DNA of 64,000 nt from Nostoc sp. 'Peltigera membranacea cyanobiont' N6 (GCF_002949735.1 NZ_CP026681.1:5114001-5178000); one strand, 5' to 3'. Counted from the first letter of the stretch, positions 44,217 to 54,062 are shown. Translations and numbers: made by a program. The notes: generated from the sequence alone by a model not told the origin.

Positions 44217-44328
44217 GTCTAGTCTGGGGGGTAGATTGCTGAGAGCGGTATTAGCGCTACCCAGCAATAAAAGGGTTCCCAGGCACTAATGCCAACAAGC
44301 AATCAGTTGTGATGTTTCTGCCTCACTC

Positions 44329-44547
44329 CTAACTCACTTGCGGCTTGATGTATGCGATCGCATGTTTCCAAACAGTAGTTTGCTGACTGTTTTCATCAGC
44401 AATAGAGATACACTGTGGGTCTTGCCATAAAACCTTTCCTATGAGTACATCACCAGTCAGCAGCTTTAATTCCACTGGCGTTGTTTGTTTAATCAGGTTT
44501 TGGACTTGTCTAATACTGGGTAAAGTGGTGTCAAATTCGGTAAGCAT
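44329..44547 (-). CDS. hfq: RNA-binding protein Hfq, cyanobacterial type
   Basis: 72 aa from ATG 44547 (MLTEFDTTLPSIRQVQNLIK). A longer frame reaching into dapF is not needed; the short form matches the Sm fold and the 70-aa cyanobacterial Hfq. TPVELKLLTGDVLIGKVLWQD is the Sm1 strand region, and the end VWKHAIAYIKP replaces the YKHAI of E. coli. In cyanobacteria Hfq affects motility and type IV pili and binds RNA poorly. It is head-to-head with dapF, a pairing conserved in the phylum, separated by 69 bp. Confidence 0.85.
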   Translation of the reverse strand: MLTEFDTTLPSIRQVQNLIKQTTPVELKLLTGDVLIGKVLWQDPQCISIADENSQQTTVWKHAIAYIKPQVS

Positions 44548-44616
44548 TTTTAGTAAAGATGAACCTACAAGGCAAAATAAAGAGTAACTAATCCTTGATA
44601 ATTCATCCTTGAAGAA

Positions 44617-45456
44617 ATGGCAATCGAATTTACTAAGTATCATGGTCTAGGCAACGATTTTATTCTGATTGACAATCGCTCGTCATCAGTGCCTCTAGTG
44701 ACTCCAGAGCAAGCGATCGAGTTGTGCGATCGCCATTTTGGTATCGGTGCTGATGGTGTTATTTTTGCCTTACCTGGAGAAAACGGCACTGACTACACCA
44801 TGCGGATTTTTAATTCCGATGGTTCAGAACCAGAAATGTGTGGTAACGGAATTCGCTGTTTAGCTGGCTTCTTAGCAGATTTAGAAGGGGAATCCCGGAA
44901 TCAAGACTCATATCGCATTCATACTTTGGGTGGTGTAATGACTCCCCAACTCTTATCTAATGATCAAGTTAAAGTAGATATGGGTTTACCCAGGTTACTC
45001 GCTAGCGAAATTCCCACCACCCTTGCACCCGCTCAAGAAAAAGTAATTTCTCAGCCGTTGGAGGTGGTAGGACAAACTTGGGAAGTCACCTGTGTAAATA
45101 TGGGGAATCCCCACTGCATTACTTTTGTAGAAGATGTATCAACAATTGAGCTAGAAAGCATCGGCCCGAAATTTGAGCATCACCCAGCTTTTCCCCAACG
45201 CATAAATACCGAATTTATTCAAGTGGTACGCCGTGACTATTTGAAAATGCGGGTGTGGGAACGGGGTGCTGGGATTACCTTAGCTTGCGGAACTGGTGCT
45301 TGTGCTTCTTTAGTAGCTGGAGTATTGACTGGAAAATGCGATCGCACCGCTACTATAGAATTACCAGGTGGCCCCTTACAAATTGAATGGTCAGAAGTAG
45401 ACCAACGAGTTTACATGACAGGCCCGGCCCAAAAGGTATTCACTGGTAAACTGTAA
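44617..45456 (+). CDS. dapF: Diaminopimelate epimerase
   Basis: 279 aa. Converts LL- to meso-diaminopimelate for lysine and peptidoglycan. The two catalytic cysteines lie in EMCGNGIRC and LACGTGACAS, and FTKYHGLGNDFILIDNR is the standard start. Cytoplasmic, PLP-independent. The hfq gene is divergent next to it. Confidence 0.96.
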   Translation: MAIEFTKYHGLGNDFILIDNRSSSVPLVTPEQAIELCDRHFGIGADGVIFALPGENGTDYTMRIFNSDGSEPEMCGNGIRCLAGFLADLEGESRNQDSYRIHTLGGVMTPQLLSNDQVKVDMGLPRLLASEIPTTLAPAQEKVISQPLEVVGQTWEVTCVNMGNPHCITFVEDVSTIELESIGPKFEHHPAFPQRINTEFIQVVRRDYLKMRVWERGAGITLACGTGACASLVAGVLTGKCDRTATIELPGGPLQIEWSEVDQRVYMTGPAQKVFTGKL

Positions 45457-45519
45457 CCAGCTTCTCATTGGCATTACTCAAGTAGTAGTGCCATAAAAGC
45501 AACACATCCTTGGGTAAAG

Positions 45520-45537
45520 ACGCGATTCATCGCGTCT
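45520..45537. repeat. GACGCGAT-TC-ATCGCGTC palindrome
   Basis: Perfect 8-bp arms around TC, flanked by TAAA and TCTAC, in the 120-bp gap between two converging genes. This is a common Nostoc intergenic palindrome; it may also act as a weak bidirectional terminator. Confidence 0.6.
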
Positions 45538-45579
45538 CTACAAATGGTCTATTTGTTGCATTATTTTTTCAAATTGATA

Positions 45580-46596
45580 TTATTTTAGGGAACTGGCGGA
45601 TGAATCTATTTCTGCTGGAGATTGAATCTGGGTATTAATTTTAGATTGCACAGATTCTTTATTAGAAATTGCTAAATATATACCCCCGACAATTAGAGCC
45701 AACCCTAACAAGTTAAAAATACTCAAGTTTTCCGAGAAAAGTATCCAAGCAAGAATCGCAACAATCACGGGATTGAGTAGTAAGAGTAAAGAGATAAATC
45801 CTGATGAAAAGTTTTTGAGGCTGTATACAATTAGCCCATGACCCAAGGCTTCGCAAATAGCAGCTAGCGCAAATACTACTAACCACCCCGACAAAGTAAC
45901 TGGCAAAACTTGTTTTTCCAAGATTAGCACTACTGGTATCATCAATGAAGTTGCGATCGCACAGCGCCACAGGAGGATAGCGATCATTGAAAACTTATTG
46001 CCGATCTGCTCAATAAGTAAAAAGTTTGCTGCATAAAATATCGATGATATGAGGGCAACAGCATCACCTGTAAAATTATGATTAGAACGCAACAAATCTT
46101 CAAATACAACAGCGATCGCACCGATTACGGCTAAGATTAGACCGATGATAAATTTGCGCCCAAAAATTTGATTAAAAAATAGCCATCCTCCTAAAGTAGT
46201 AAATAGCGGATTGAGGCTACCTAACGCATTAGCATTAGCTGCACCAGTCTGAGTTAGCGACCAAGTCCAAGATAATCGACCTAATACATGAACTAGACCC
46301 ACTGCGATTAAAAGCGCTATCTCTTTGATTGGATAACGTTGCTGTGGTAATACAGGTTTATCTTCTGTAATTTGAGTCCGTACTTGGTTAATTCCACTCC
46401 ATAATCCAAAGATAATAGTCGCTATCCATAAGCGATTAAATAATGTAGCAACAGGACTCATTTCTCTAACAGCAATTTTAATAAATATTGCAGTTGAAGA
46501 TAAAGCTAATAATGCAATTATTACTATGATTGTCGGCAGGATTTTTGAAGTTTTATCAGAGTTTTCTGGTGTTAGGCTTAATTGATTTTCTGCCAT
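45580..46596 (-). CDS. EamA/DMT family transporter
   Basis: 338 aa, ten membrane helices in two EamA repeats (about 20-170 and 180-320). ALSSTAIFIKIAVREMSPVA and LGSLNPLFTTLGGWLFFNQI are typical first- and third-helix motifs. Such proteins export amino acids, nucleotides or other metabolites; the substrate is unknown. Leftward, with a 62-bp gap to the repair genes that holds short GCCAAGTGC direct repeats. Confidence 0.87.
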   Translation of the reverse strand: MAENQLSLTPENSDKTSKILPTIIVIIALLALSSTAIFIKIAVREMSPVATLFNRLWIATIIFGLWSGINQVRTQITEDKPVLPQQRYPIKEIALLIAVGLVHVLGRLSWTWSLTQTGAANANALGSLNPLFTTLGGWLFFNQIFGRKFIIGLILAVIGAIAVVFEDLLRSNHNFTGDAVALISSIFYAANFLLIEQIGNKFSMIAILLWRCAIATSLMIPVVLILEKQVLPVTLSGWLVVFALAAICEALGHGLIVYSLKNFSSGFISLLLLLNPVIVAILAWILFSENLSIFNLLGLALIVGGIYLAISNKESVQSKINTQIQSPAEIDSSASSLK

Positions 46597-46658
46597 TTAG
46601 TTTATATTTATTATACGAACCGCCAAGTGCGCCAAGTGCGCCAAGGGAGAAGTAGCAA

Positions 46659-47297
46659 TTATTTGGGATTACTTAGGTAATAGTGCCATAGAAGTCTTGC
46701 CGCAACTGCTCGCCACGGTCGCCAGTGCTGTGTCATTGCTTCTAGTTGTGCTGGTGTCGGACGTGTCGCCAAGTTTTTGAGTTTTTGTAGAGCGATCGCG
46801 ATCGCTAAATCGCCTTTAGGGAAGATATCAGGACGTTGCAGCGCCATTAACAAGTAAATATCAACTGTCCAGTCTCCGATGCCTTTGAGACACTTTAACT
46901 CAGTTCTGATAGCAGTTTCCTCCATTGTTTCCAGCTTGGTTAAGTCAAGCTGACCAGTTGCGATCGCCTGAGCTAACCCACGACAGTATAAAATCTTTTG
47001 CCGACTGAATCCAATTCCTCTTAATTGAACATCATCCAATGTCAGAAAGTTTTCTGGTGTCAGAGTTACAACAACCCCACATAGTCGGGTAAATACAGCT
47101 TTTGCAGCTGCTAAAGAAACTTGTTGTTCCAAAATAATGCACAACAGCGTTGCAAAACCTGGTTCTCTTTTCCATATAGGTGGAGGCCCCAGTGTCTCTA
47201 AAATCCCAGCCAAATCGCTGTCAAGATTGGCAAGCACCATTAAACCACGGGTGAGACTTTCTTCAGTCAGCGATTCTAGTTCTGGTGTTTGAGTCAT
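46659..47297 (-). CDS. alkA: DNA-3-methyladenine glycosylase II (AlkA-like)
   Basis: 212 aa from ATG 47297 (MTQTPELESLTEES); a longer frame would overlap most of a kilobase-long neighbour's end out of phase. Helix-hairpin-helix LKGIGDWTVDIYLLMAL with catalytic Asp in FPKGDLAIAI. It removes 3-methyladenine and similar alkylated bases. The N-terminal domain of E. coli AlkA is missing, as in many shorter bacterial forms. It overlaps the end of ada by 35 bp, so the two are coupled as an alkylation-repair operon. Confidence 0.88.
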   Translation of the reverse strand: MTQTPELESLTEESLTRGLMVLANLDSDLAGILETLGPPPIWKREPGFATLLCIILEQQVSLAAAKAVFTRLCGVVVTLTPENFLTLDDVQLRGIGFSRQKILYCRGLAQAIATGQLDLTKLETMEETAIRTELKCLKGIGDWTVDIYLLMALQRPDIFPKGDLAIAIALQKLKNLATRPTPAQLEAMTQHWRPWRAVAARLLWHYYLSNPK

Positions 47298-48366
47298 CTT
47301 TAAGTAATTTCGATTCTTGTATAAGCAGTTTTTGTTTGCGCTCAATTCCCCAGCGATAACCACCAAGACTACCATCACTCCGCAGCACCCGGTGACACGG
47401 TACAATTAGCGCGATCGGATTAGCTCCACAAGCATTTCCCACGGCGCGGACTGCTTGGGGTTTGGCAATATCGCGGGCTATATCAGTGTATGTACGCGTT
47501 TCGCTATAGGGAATTTTTTGCAATGCTTGCCAAACCTGTTTCTGAAATGCTGTCCCACGGACATCAAGTGGTAAATCAAGATGTGTTTTATCTCCCGCAA
47601 TCAAGTCGAGGATTGCTTGTATCCAGTCTTTGTGTATATGGTCATCACGCATGATGTGCGCCTGGTGAAATTCCTGATTCAAGATGCGTTCGAGTTTGTC
47701 TGCTTCATCACCTAGTTTAACGGCGCAGATACCCTTCTCTGTTGTTGCCACCAGTAAATATCCTAGCGGACATGGAGCGATCGCATAAACAATATTGATT
47801 GTCTTTCCGGCTTGTTGGTAAGTTTTTGGTGTCATCCCCAGTTGTTTCGGTGCTTTTTCATACAGTTGGCTACTTGAACCATACCCCGTGTCGTAAACTG
47901 CATCAGCTATTTCCTCTCCTGACTGGAGACGCTGCTTCAATCGTTGGCTACGCAGCGCATCTCCATATTGAAAAGGGGATACGCCAATTATTTGCTTGAA
48001 TACCTTTTGCAGATAACTGGGACTCATCCCCACCTGAGAGCTTAATTCCAAGAGGGTGGGGATGCGATCTATTTGCGTTTCAATGTATCGACATGCTGCT
48101 AAGACTTTTGATTTGCCTATATTTGGAACTGTTTGAGATTGTGGCTGACAGCGCTTACAAGCACGAAAACCTAAGCTTTCAGCCTCTTGTACGGACTGGA
48201 AAAAACAAACTTGATTCCGATTTGGTCTGCGACTAGGGCAAATAGGTCGGCAATATATGCCTGTCGAGCGAACACCATAGAAAAACTTGCCGTCAATTGT
48301 GGGATCTCGATTCAGAACTGCTTCCCAAAGAGTTTTTTCTAAAACTGATGTTTGTTGTAATTGCAT
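47263..48366 (-). CDS. ada: Ada: O6-alkylguanine-DNA alkyltransferase and AraC-type activator
   Basis: 367 aa with the full E. coli architecture. The N-terminal zinc domain (about 10-80) has GIYCRPICPSRRP, whose first Cys takes methyl from phosphotriesters, and ACKRCQP with the other zinc ligands. A middle AraC helix-turn-helix (about 90-185) is followed by the C-terminal methyltransferase (about 195-355) with active-site IVPCHRV and IPYSETRTYTDIA. Methylated Ada activates its own operon, so alkA downstream is likely induced by alkylation. Such regulation is inferred from the family. Confidence 0.94.
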   Translation of the reverse strand: MQLQQTSVLEKTLWEAVLNRDPTIDGKFFYGVRSTGIYCRPICPSRRPNRNQVCFFQSVQEAESLGFRACKRCQPQSQTVPNIGKSKVLAACRYIETQIDRIPTLLELSSQVGMSPSYLQKVFKQIIGVSPFQYGDALRSQRLKQRLQSGEEIADAVYDTGYGSSSQLYEKAPKQLGMTPKTYQQAGKTINIVYAIAPCPLGYLLVATTEKGICAVKLGDEADKLERILNQEFHQAHIMRDDHIHKDWIQAILDLIAGDKTHLDLPLDVRGTAFQKQVWQALQKIPYSETRTYTDIARDIAKPQAVRAVGNACGANPIALIVPCHRVLRSDGSLGGYRWGIERKQKLLIQESKLLKDDSNTRTRIAD

Positions 48367-48705
48367 TCAGTCTCCTTAGATATACTACAAAGTATCCACT
48401 CTGAAATAGCCATTTTTTGTTTTTAGATATTAGGAACTCTGTTTATTCTTTTGATAAAACTAGATTAAATGTATTGATAAACTAGTTTCTATCTGATTAT
48501 TGCGATCGAAGTTCGCTAGTCTGGGCTATTCATGAAATTTAATCATGACGATCTAGGTCGATCGTTATTGTCTCAAAAATATCCTCAGTGTAAAGTTATA
48601 AGAGCTAAGTTAAAACTGGCAGTGTCTCAAAAAAGTGTCGTTGACCACTATTTATAACTAACTATTTCATTACTTCCTCCTCCCCCTGGCAAATGGTTCA
48701 CCCGA
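48367..48705. other. Intergenic region upstream of ada
   Basis: 339 bp, AT-rich, holding the ada promoter (leftward) and the upstream part of the rightward sensor gene. I found no clear Ada box. No coding frame of note. Confidence 0.45.
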
Positions 48706-51417
48706 TTGGGTGAATGCGATCGCCTCATCAAGAACTACTCTGAAGAAAGGTGCAGTTTTGATTCTATTAGCGATTATGCCTACAGAATCAAAACTGTTAA
48801 GTTGGTTATTCTGGCTTTCAATTGTACATCAATAGCTTGTGTATCAAAGGGTCAAAGAGTGGATGAAACCGTTGTAAAATCGCTGTATACACCAAATTGT
48901 CAGCAAGAGGCTATTAACCTGCTATCAAAATTTGCTGCCAATTTACCAGGAATAATTTTCCAAGTTCTGCAACAGCAGGATGGTTCTGTGTTAGTCCTTT
49001 ATGTTAGTTCTGGTTGTGAATATTTGTATGAAGTAGAACCAGAAGCTTTACAGGCAGACTTTCTGGTGATATACAATCTGATTCATCCACAAGATATGAA
49101 AGCTTTTACAGAATCTATAGCTGTTTGTTGTAACACTGTTACACCTTGGCATTGGGAAGGTCGCATCATTACGCCTAGTGGCAAACTTAAATGGATTCAA
49201 GGTACTTCACAACCGGAACGACAAGAAGAAGGGGCTGTGCTTTGGAATGGCTTCGTTTTAGACATTACAGACCGCAAACAAGCCGAAGAAAAATTGCAAG
49301 GGAGTGAGGCGCGGTATAAAGCAATTTTGGATGCTATTCCTGATTTAATGTTTCGCATTAGCCGCGATGCTGAGTATCTAGATTTGAAAAGTGAAGGGGC
49401 AAATATCACTCTTTCGAGGGAAGAAATAGTTGGGAAACACGTGCAAGAGTTATTGCCTAGTGATGTTGCCGCAATTAGCCTAGAAGCGATCGCTAAAACT
49501 TTAGATTCTGGAACTTTACAAACTTGCGAATATCAGCTAACAACGCCTTTAGGAGTCAGAGATTATGAGGCGCGATTGGTAGTGAGCGGTGAAGATGAGG
49601 TACTAGCAATTGTGCGAGATATCACAGAACGCAAACAAGGAGAAATCGCCTTACAAAATCTGGCCCAGAAATTTGCCAAAGCTTTTAGTTGCAGCCCCGA
49701 TTCAATTACCATCAGTACGCTGCAAGAAGGGCGCTTTATCGAAGTTAACGACAGTTTTGTAGAGCTTTCCGGTTATGAGCGAGATGAAGCGATTGGTAAA
49801 ACTTCCTTTGAGTTAAATCTTTGGGTAGACGATCGCGATCGCCTAAATTTGTTACAGGAGTTGCAAAGTACAGGAGTTGTTCGTAACCTAGAAGTTGAAT
49901 TTCAGCAAAAGCTTGGCAAGATAATTACAACGCTGCTTTCAGCCGAAGTTATTGATTTGGATGGTGTTCCTTGCATCTTAGCAGTCCATCACGATATTAC
50001 AGAACGCAAACAGGTAGAAGCGCAATTTCGCCTGGCAGCACAACGCGATCGCTTGTTGGCAGAAACCTTAGTGCGAATTCGATCTTCCCTTAACCTAGAA
50101 GAAATTCTGCAAACTACAGTGACGGAAGTCAGACAATTTCTGCAAACAGATCGAGTGTTTATTGCTTTAAATAATACCAAGTTAGGAATCAGAACTCTTG
50201 CCGAATCAGTAGATCCCAAGTATCCATCAGTCTTAGGTTGGTCTACTAATGATGAAGCTTATTTACAAGAAGTGCGAAACTTACTCAAAGATAATCTTGT
50301 GCGTGTCGTTGAAGACATCACAGAAATGTCAGTATCTCCCAAAGTCCAAGCACACTGTCGAAAATTTCAAACGCAGGCTAGCTTGGCTGTACCAATTATG
50401 CTAGGTAATGAATTATTTGGGGCGTTAATTGCCAATGAATGCTCAGGTTCGCGCCATTGGCAACCAATAGAAATTGATTTGTTAAAGCAGATGTCAGAAC
50501 AAGTAGCGATCGCCATTCAGCAAAGCAAGATATACCAAAAACTCGCAGAACTTAACACTAATTTAGAACACCAAGTAGAAGAACGAACATCACAGTTGCA
50601 GCAGAAAATGCAAGAAGTTGAAAAATTGCATCGCGTCAAAGATGTCGTTTTGCACACAGTTGCCCACGATTTACGAACTTCAGTGATGGGTAACTTGATG
50701 GTGTTAAAGAATTTGTTAAATCAGGGAATGGGGAGTAGAGAAGCAGGGGAGCAGGGAGCAGGGGGCAAGGGAGAGGAATTAATAACCAATGCCCCATGCC
50801 CAATTCCCAATCCCCAATCCCCAATCCTAGTATCTCGCTCAATAATCGAGCGGATGATTCAAGGCAACGATCGCCAACTGGCAATGATTAACTCATTGCT
50901 AGAAATTAATTCTGGTGAAAAGCCGGGTATGGATCTCAAACCCGAACCTGTGGACTTTAGCATCCTACTGGGAAAAATTTTCGCCCAGTTGCAACCCATG
51001 CTGACACAAAATCAAGCGACTCTAAAAAACTTGCTTCCCGCCGATTTACCGTTAGTGATGGTAGATACAAGTCGATTGGATAAATTTTTGGCACATTTAT
51101 TAACACATAGCTTGCAAAATAATCCACCAGGATTAAATTTTATTCTGAGTGCCACCGTTGAGGGCGGAATGCTTCGCACTCAGATTCAAGATGACGGTGT
51201 GGTAATGAGTAAACTAGAGTGCGATCGCCTTTTCGATCTCCATGTCCGCGATCCTCAAGACTGTTGTTCTACAAGTATTGGCTTAAAAATGTATCTTTGT
51301 CGCAAATTTATTCAGTCACATGGCGGCGAAATCGGTGTTATTAGTAACCGCAAGCGCGGGTTAACTTTCTGGTTTACATTACCTTTAGCAACTTCATCCA
51401 CAACAAATCGCCCATAA
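48706..51417 (+). CDS. PAS-PAS-PAS-GAF sensor with degenerate histidine kinase domain
   Basis: Up to 903 aa. The start is uncertain: the frame opens at TTG 48706 and has no early ATG; GTG near 48856 is an option. Three PAS/PAC domains (about 75-195, 200-315, 320-440) are followed by GAF (445-610), a coiled coil, and HisKA with H654 in VAHDLRTSVMG. The ATPase domain is decayed: the N box reads LTHSLQNNPPGL without its key Asn pattern, G1 reads DDGVVMS, and the G2 glycine run is gone. A repeat-derived insert interrupts the HisKA region (674-708). So it probably senses but cannot phosphorylate by itself. Its C-terminus is paralogous to the next gene. Confidence 0.85.
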   Translation: MGECDRLIKNYSEERCSFDSISDYAYRIKTVKLVILAFNCTSIACVSKGQRVDETVVKSLYTPNCQQEAINLLSKFAANLPGIIFQVLQQQDGSVLVLYVSSGCEYLYEVEPEALQADFLVIYNLIHPQDMKAFTESIAVCCNTVTPWHWEGRIITPSGKLKWIQGTSQPERQEEGAVLWNGFVLDITDRKQAEEKLQGSEARYKAILDAIPDLMFRISRDAEYLDLKSEGANITLSREEIVGKHVQELLPSDVAAISLEAIAKTLDSGTLQTCEYQLTTPLGVRDYEARLVVSGEDEVLAIVRDITERKQGEIALQNLAQKFAKAFSCSPDSITISTLQEGRFIEVNDSFVELSGYERDEAIGKTSFELNLWVDDRDRLNLLQELQSTGVVRNLEVEFQQKLGKIITTLLSAEVIDLDGVPCILAVHHDITERKQVEAQFRLAAQRDRLLAETLVRIRSSLNLEEILQTTVTEVRQFLQTDRVFIALNNTKLGIRTLAESVDPKYPSVLGWSTNDEAYLQEVRNLLKDNLVRVVEDITEMSVSPKVQAHCRKFQTQASLAVPIMLGNELFGALIANECSGSRHWQPIEIDLLKQMSEQVAIAIQQSKIYQKLAELNTNLEHQVEERTSQLQQKMQEVEKLHRVKDVVLHTVAHDLRTSVMGNLMVLKNLLNQGMGSREAGEQGAGGKGEELITNAPCPIPNPQSPILVSRSIIERMIQGNDRQLAMINSLLEINSGEKPGMDLKPEPVDFSILLGKIFAQLQPMLTQNQATLKNLLPADLPLVMVDTSRLDKFLAHLLTHSLQNNPPGLNFILSATVEGGMLRTQIQDDGVVMSKLECDRLFDLHVRDPQDCCSTSIGLKMYLCRKFIQSHGGEIGVISNRKRGLTFWFTLPLATSSTTNRP
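50725..50829 (+). repeat. Intergenic-type repeat inserted in frame in a kinase gene
   Basis: About 105 bp of GGGGAGCAGGGAGCAGGGGG-like sequence followed by CCCCATGCCC and CCCAATCCCCAATC units, the same style as the intergenic repeat at 19798-19935 and the CCAATTC array at 37753. It encodes an Ala/Gly/Pro-rich peptide. The neighbouring paralogue has only about eight residues (ARPEENIS) at this place. Confidence 0.8.
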
Positions 51418-51480
51418 ATCACCAAAAAATGAGAGGGTGTTATTTATAGCAATGTTGAGTAAGGGAAACACCCTCAAGGT

Positions 51481-53244
51481 ATGGGCAAAGTTGCTCGGAT
51501 GCTAATGGCGACTCAATTTACAACAGTACAAAGGTGGCTGAAACAAACCTTTTCTGCACCAACAAGAGATGAAACCACTACTCTTTACAGAGCTTGGCGT
51601 AACCGTTTTCTGTGGCAGAGATTGCGTTTATGGTTATGGCTAGCGCTGATTTGTTTATTGTCTTTTACTGTGCGAGACATTTACGGCTTTTTTTTCCCTT
51701 TAAGAGAGTTGGAAAGTCTGCCAGAAGTACTTAGAACTCAACGCTTTGTAATCAACATTGCAATGCTCCTAAGTATACTAATATGCTTTGCTTTACATAA
51801 AACTAAATTAGGTCGTAATCGTCCAGATTTATTATTTTTGGGGTCTTCTTGGGCCATTAGTCTAGCATCGCAGTTATTTGCCACCCTCAGAGGTTTCGCA
51901 CTACCCGATCCTGTTGGTTGGTCACTGCTGTTCTTGAGCCAAGCTATATTAATGCCAGTCTGCTGGATTGTTCACTTGCTGTCTCAAGTAGGTGTACTAG
52001 TTTACTATTTCGGTGTAAACACTGTACTTGGATTAAAGACACCAGTCCCTGAACACCCAGAAATATATAGCGTGACATTTCTTTTATACATTTTTTGGTT
52101 TTGTGCTATATGTGACATTGGTGTTTATCTATACGATCGCCTGCAACGTTCTGAATTTTACGCCCGTCAAGAACTGGAATCTGCATATCAAAAACTCAAG
52201 CTTGCAGAAACGAAATATCGCACCATTTTTGAAAACGCTGTTGAAGGTATTTTTCAAAGTAGTCCCAATGGACGTTACATTACAGCAAATCCGGCTTTGG
52301 CACGCATTTATGGCTACTCCTTGGCAGAGGAGGTGACAGCAAATTCCACTGATATTGAGCAATTGTACGTCGATCCGAACCGCCGCGCCGAATTTGTCCG
52401 CCTGATGGAAAAGTATGGCAGCATTTCGGAGTTTGAATCCCAAATTTATCGCCGAGACGGAAGCATTGTCTGGATTTCGGAAAAAGCCTACGCAGTCCTT
52501 GATGAACAGGGAAAACTTCTTTATTACGAAGGTTTAATTGAAGATATTACCCAGCGCAAACAAACTGAAGCAGAACTACGAGTATTTTTTCATGCAGTTT
52601 CTCACGACTTACGGAACCCGGTACTAGGTACTTTAATGGTTCTGAGAAACTTGCTTGCACGTCCAGAGGAAAATATTTCGATTTCCCGCTCAATTTTAGA
52701 GCGGATGATTCAAAGTAGCGATCGCCAACTAAACTTAATTAATTCGTTGATGGAAGCTCATCTGGGCGAAATTCAAGGTGTGGTTTTGCAACGTCAGCCT
52801 GTACAATTACTGACAGTTGTGGAAGCTGCGATCGCAGATTTAGAGCCATTGCTAGAGCAAAATCAAGCCCAACTGACAAACCTGGTGTCCGCAGATTTGC
52901 CATTAGTGAATGCAGATCCCACGCAACTATGGCGAGTTTTTTCTAACTTAATTGTCAATGCTCTCAAACATAATGCCCCTGGTTTGCTCTTGACAATTAA
53001 CGCTACTCGTGAAACTAACATGATTTATTGTACTGTTAGTGATAACGGTGTAGGCATTAGTCAACAACAAAGCGATCGCCTTTTTGACCTTTACTTTCGG
53101 GGTGCAAATACCCGCAATTCTGTAAGTTTAGGATTGGGCTTATATTTATGTAAGCAAATCATCCATGCTCACGGCGGCGAAATTGGTATCAATAGTGCAT
53201 TAGATGCAGGGGCAACTTTCTGGTTTACATTACCTATTAACTAG
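51481..53244 (+). CDS. Membrane PAS histidine kinase
   Basis: 587 aa; start could be one of two later Met codons. About five membrane helices (about 48-215) form an uncharacterised sensory region, followed by PAS/PAC (242-362) and a kinase core with H375 in VSHDLRNPVLG, N box NLIVNALKHNAPG, G1 DNGVGIS and G2 GLGLGLYLC. All motifs are intact. It starts 63 bp after the degenerate kinase gene; RSILERMIQSSDRQLNLINS here aligns with RSIIERMIQGNDRQLAMINS there, so the pair arose by duplication. No response regulator is adjacent. Confidence 0.9.
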   Translation: MGKVARMLMATQFTTVQRWLKQTFSAPTRDETTTLYRAWRNRFLWQRLRLWLWLALICLLSFTVRDIYGFFFPLRELESLPEVLRTQRFVINIAMLLSILICFALHKTKLGRNRPDLLFLGSSWAISLASQLFATLRGFALPDPVGWSLLFLSQAILMPVCWIVHLLSQVGVLVYYFGVNTVLGLKTPVPEHPEIYSVTFLLYIFWFCAICDIGVYLYDRLQRSEFYARQELESAYQKLKLAETKYRTIFENAVEGIFQSSPNGRYITANPALARIYGYSLAEEVTANSTDIEQLYVDPNRRAEFVRLMEKYGSISEFESQIYRRDGSIVWISEKAYAVLDEQGKLLYYEGLIEDITQRKQTEAELRVFFHAVSHDLRNPVLGTLMVLRNLLARPEENISISRSILERMIQSSDRQLNLINSLMEAHLGEIQGVVLQRQPVQLLTVVEAAIADLEPLLEQNQAQLTNLVSADLPLVNADPTQLWRVFSNLIVNALKHNAPGLLLTINATRETNMIYCTVSDNGVGISQQQSDRLFDLYFRGANTRNSVSLGLGLYLCKQIIHAHGGEIGINSALDAGATFWFTLPIN

Positions 53245-53316
53245 TACAAGAAGGCTTATTTTGTAGCGTTTTACCGTATTTTAGATGTTTAGTTTATTTA
53301 CACTGTGCCCTACTAG

Positions 53317-53886
53317 TCATTCAGGAAAAAATAACTGGATAGAACAACAAAATCCGGGTAAAAGTGGTGATGTTATTTCATCATCACCTAACAAAGTAGC
53401 AACTAAAACTAATTGTGCTTTTTCTCGCCGATAAACTTCGACTTTTTGATTAAAGCGATCGACAATCCAATACTCGCGCACACCTTGAACTGAATAAAGT
53501 TTCAGTTTTGCTTCTTTATCTCGAAATTCATTTTGTTTACCAGGCGATAAAACCTCTACAACGAAATCTGGTGCGCCTGTCAAATGTCCCGCTTCATCTT
53601 CAATTTGTGCCAGTCGTTCTCGACTTACCCAAACTACATCCGGTATAACGCTATCTGCTTGCGAAAAAATCACTCCAGGATTCACAATTGTTTCCCCTAA
53701 ACCACTCGAATCTGACCAAACATCGAGTTGTCGAGAAATTTTAACACAAACTTGTTGATGACGGCGGTGAGGAGTGCGAGTCACAAACAGTTCTCCATTA
53801 ATAATTTCATAGCGTGTCCACTCATTTTCGGGTAGAACCTCTAAATCGTGAATTGTCCAGCGTACTCCCTCAATAGCTTGGTTCAT
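53317..53886 (-). CDS. Uma2 family (DUF820) putative endonuclease
   Basis: 189 aa. PD-(D/E)xK nuclease-like core: VIPDVVWVSRERL, GAPDFVVEVLSPGKQNEF and RDKEAKLKLYSVQGVREYWI with the expected Asp, Glu and Lys. The family is hugely expanded in cyanobacteria and its biological role is unknown; a link to mobile DNA has been suggested. Single gene. Confidence 0.88.
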   Translation of the reverse strand: MNQAIEGVRWTIHDLEVLPENEWTRYEIINGELFVTRTPHRRHQQVCVKISRQLDVWSDSSGLGETIVNPGVIFSQADSVIPDVVWVSRERLAQIEDEAGHLTGAPDFVVEVLSPGKQNEFRDKEAKLKLYSVQGVREYWIVDRFNQKVEVYRREKAQLVLVATLLGDDEITSPLLPGFCCSIQLFFPE

Positions 53887-54062
53887 GATTGTCCCCGTTT
53901 GGCTGGTTGCCTTTATTCGCTTAATTTTATCTTTTCTTCGGGCAAAGCAGCTAAATAATTCGTAATTCGTAATTAAAGATTATGATATTAGGAGATTAAG
54001 ATGATTTGTAATTAGTTAAATTAAAATCATCATAAAAAGTGGAAGTTCAATGGAAACTTTGT

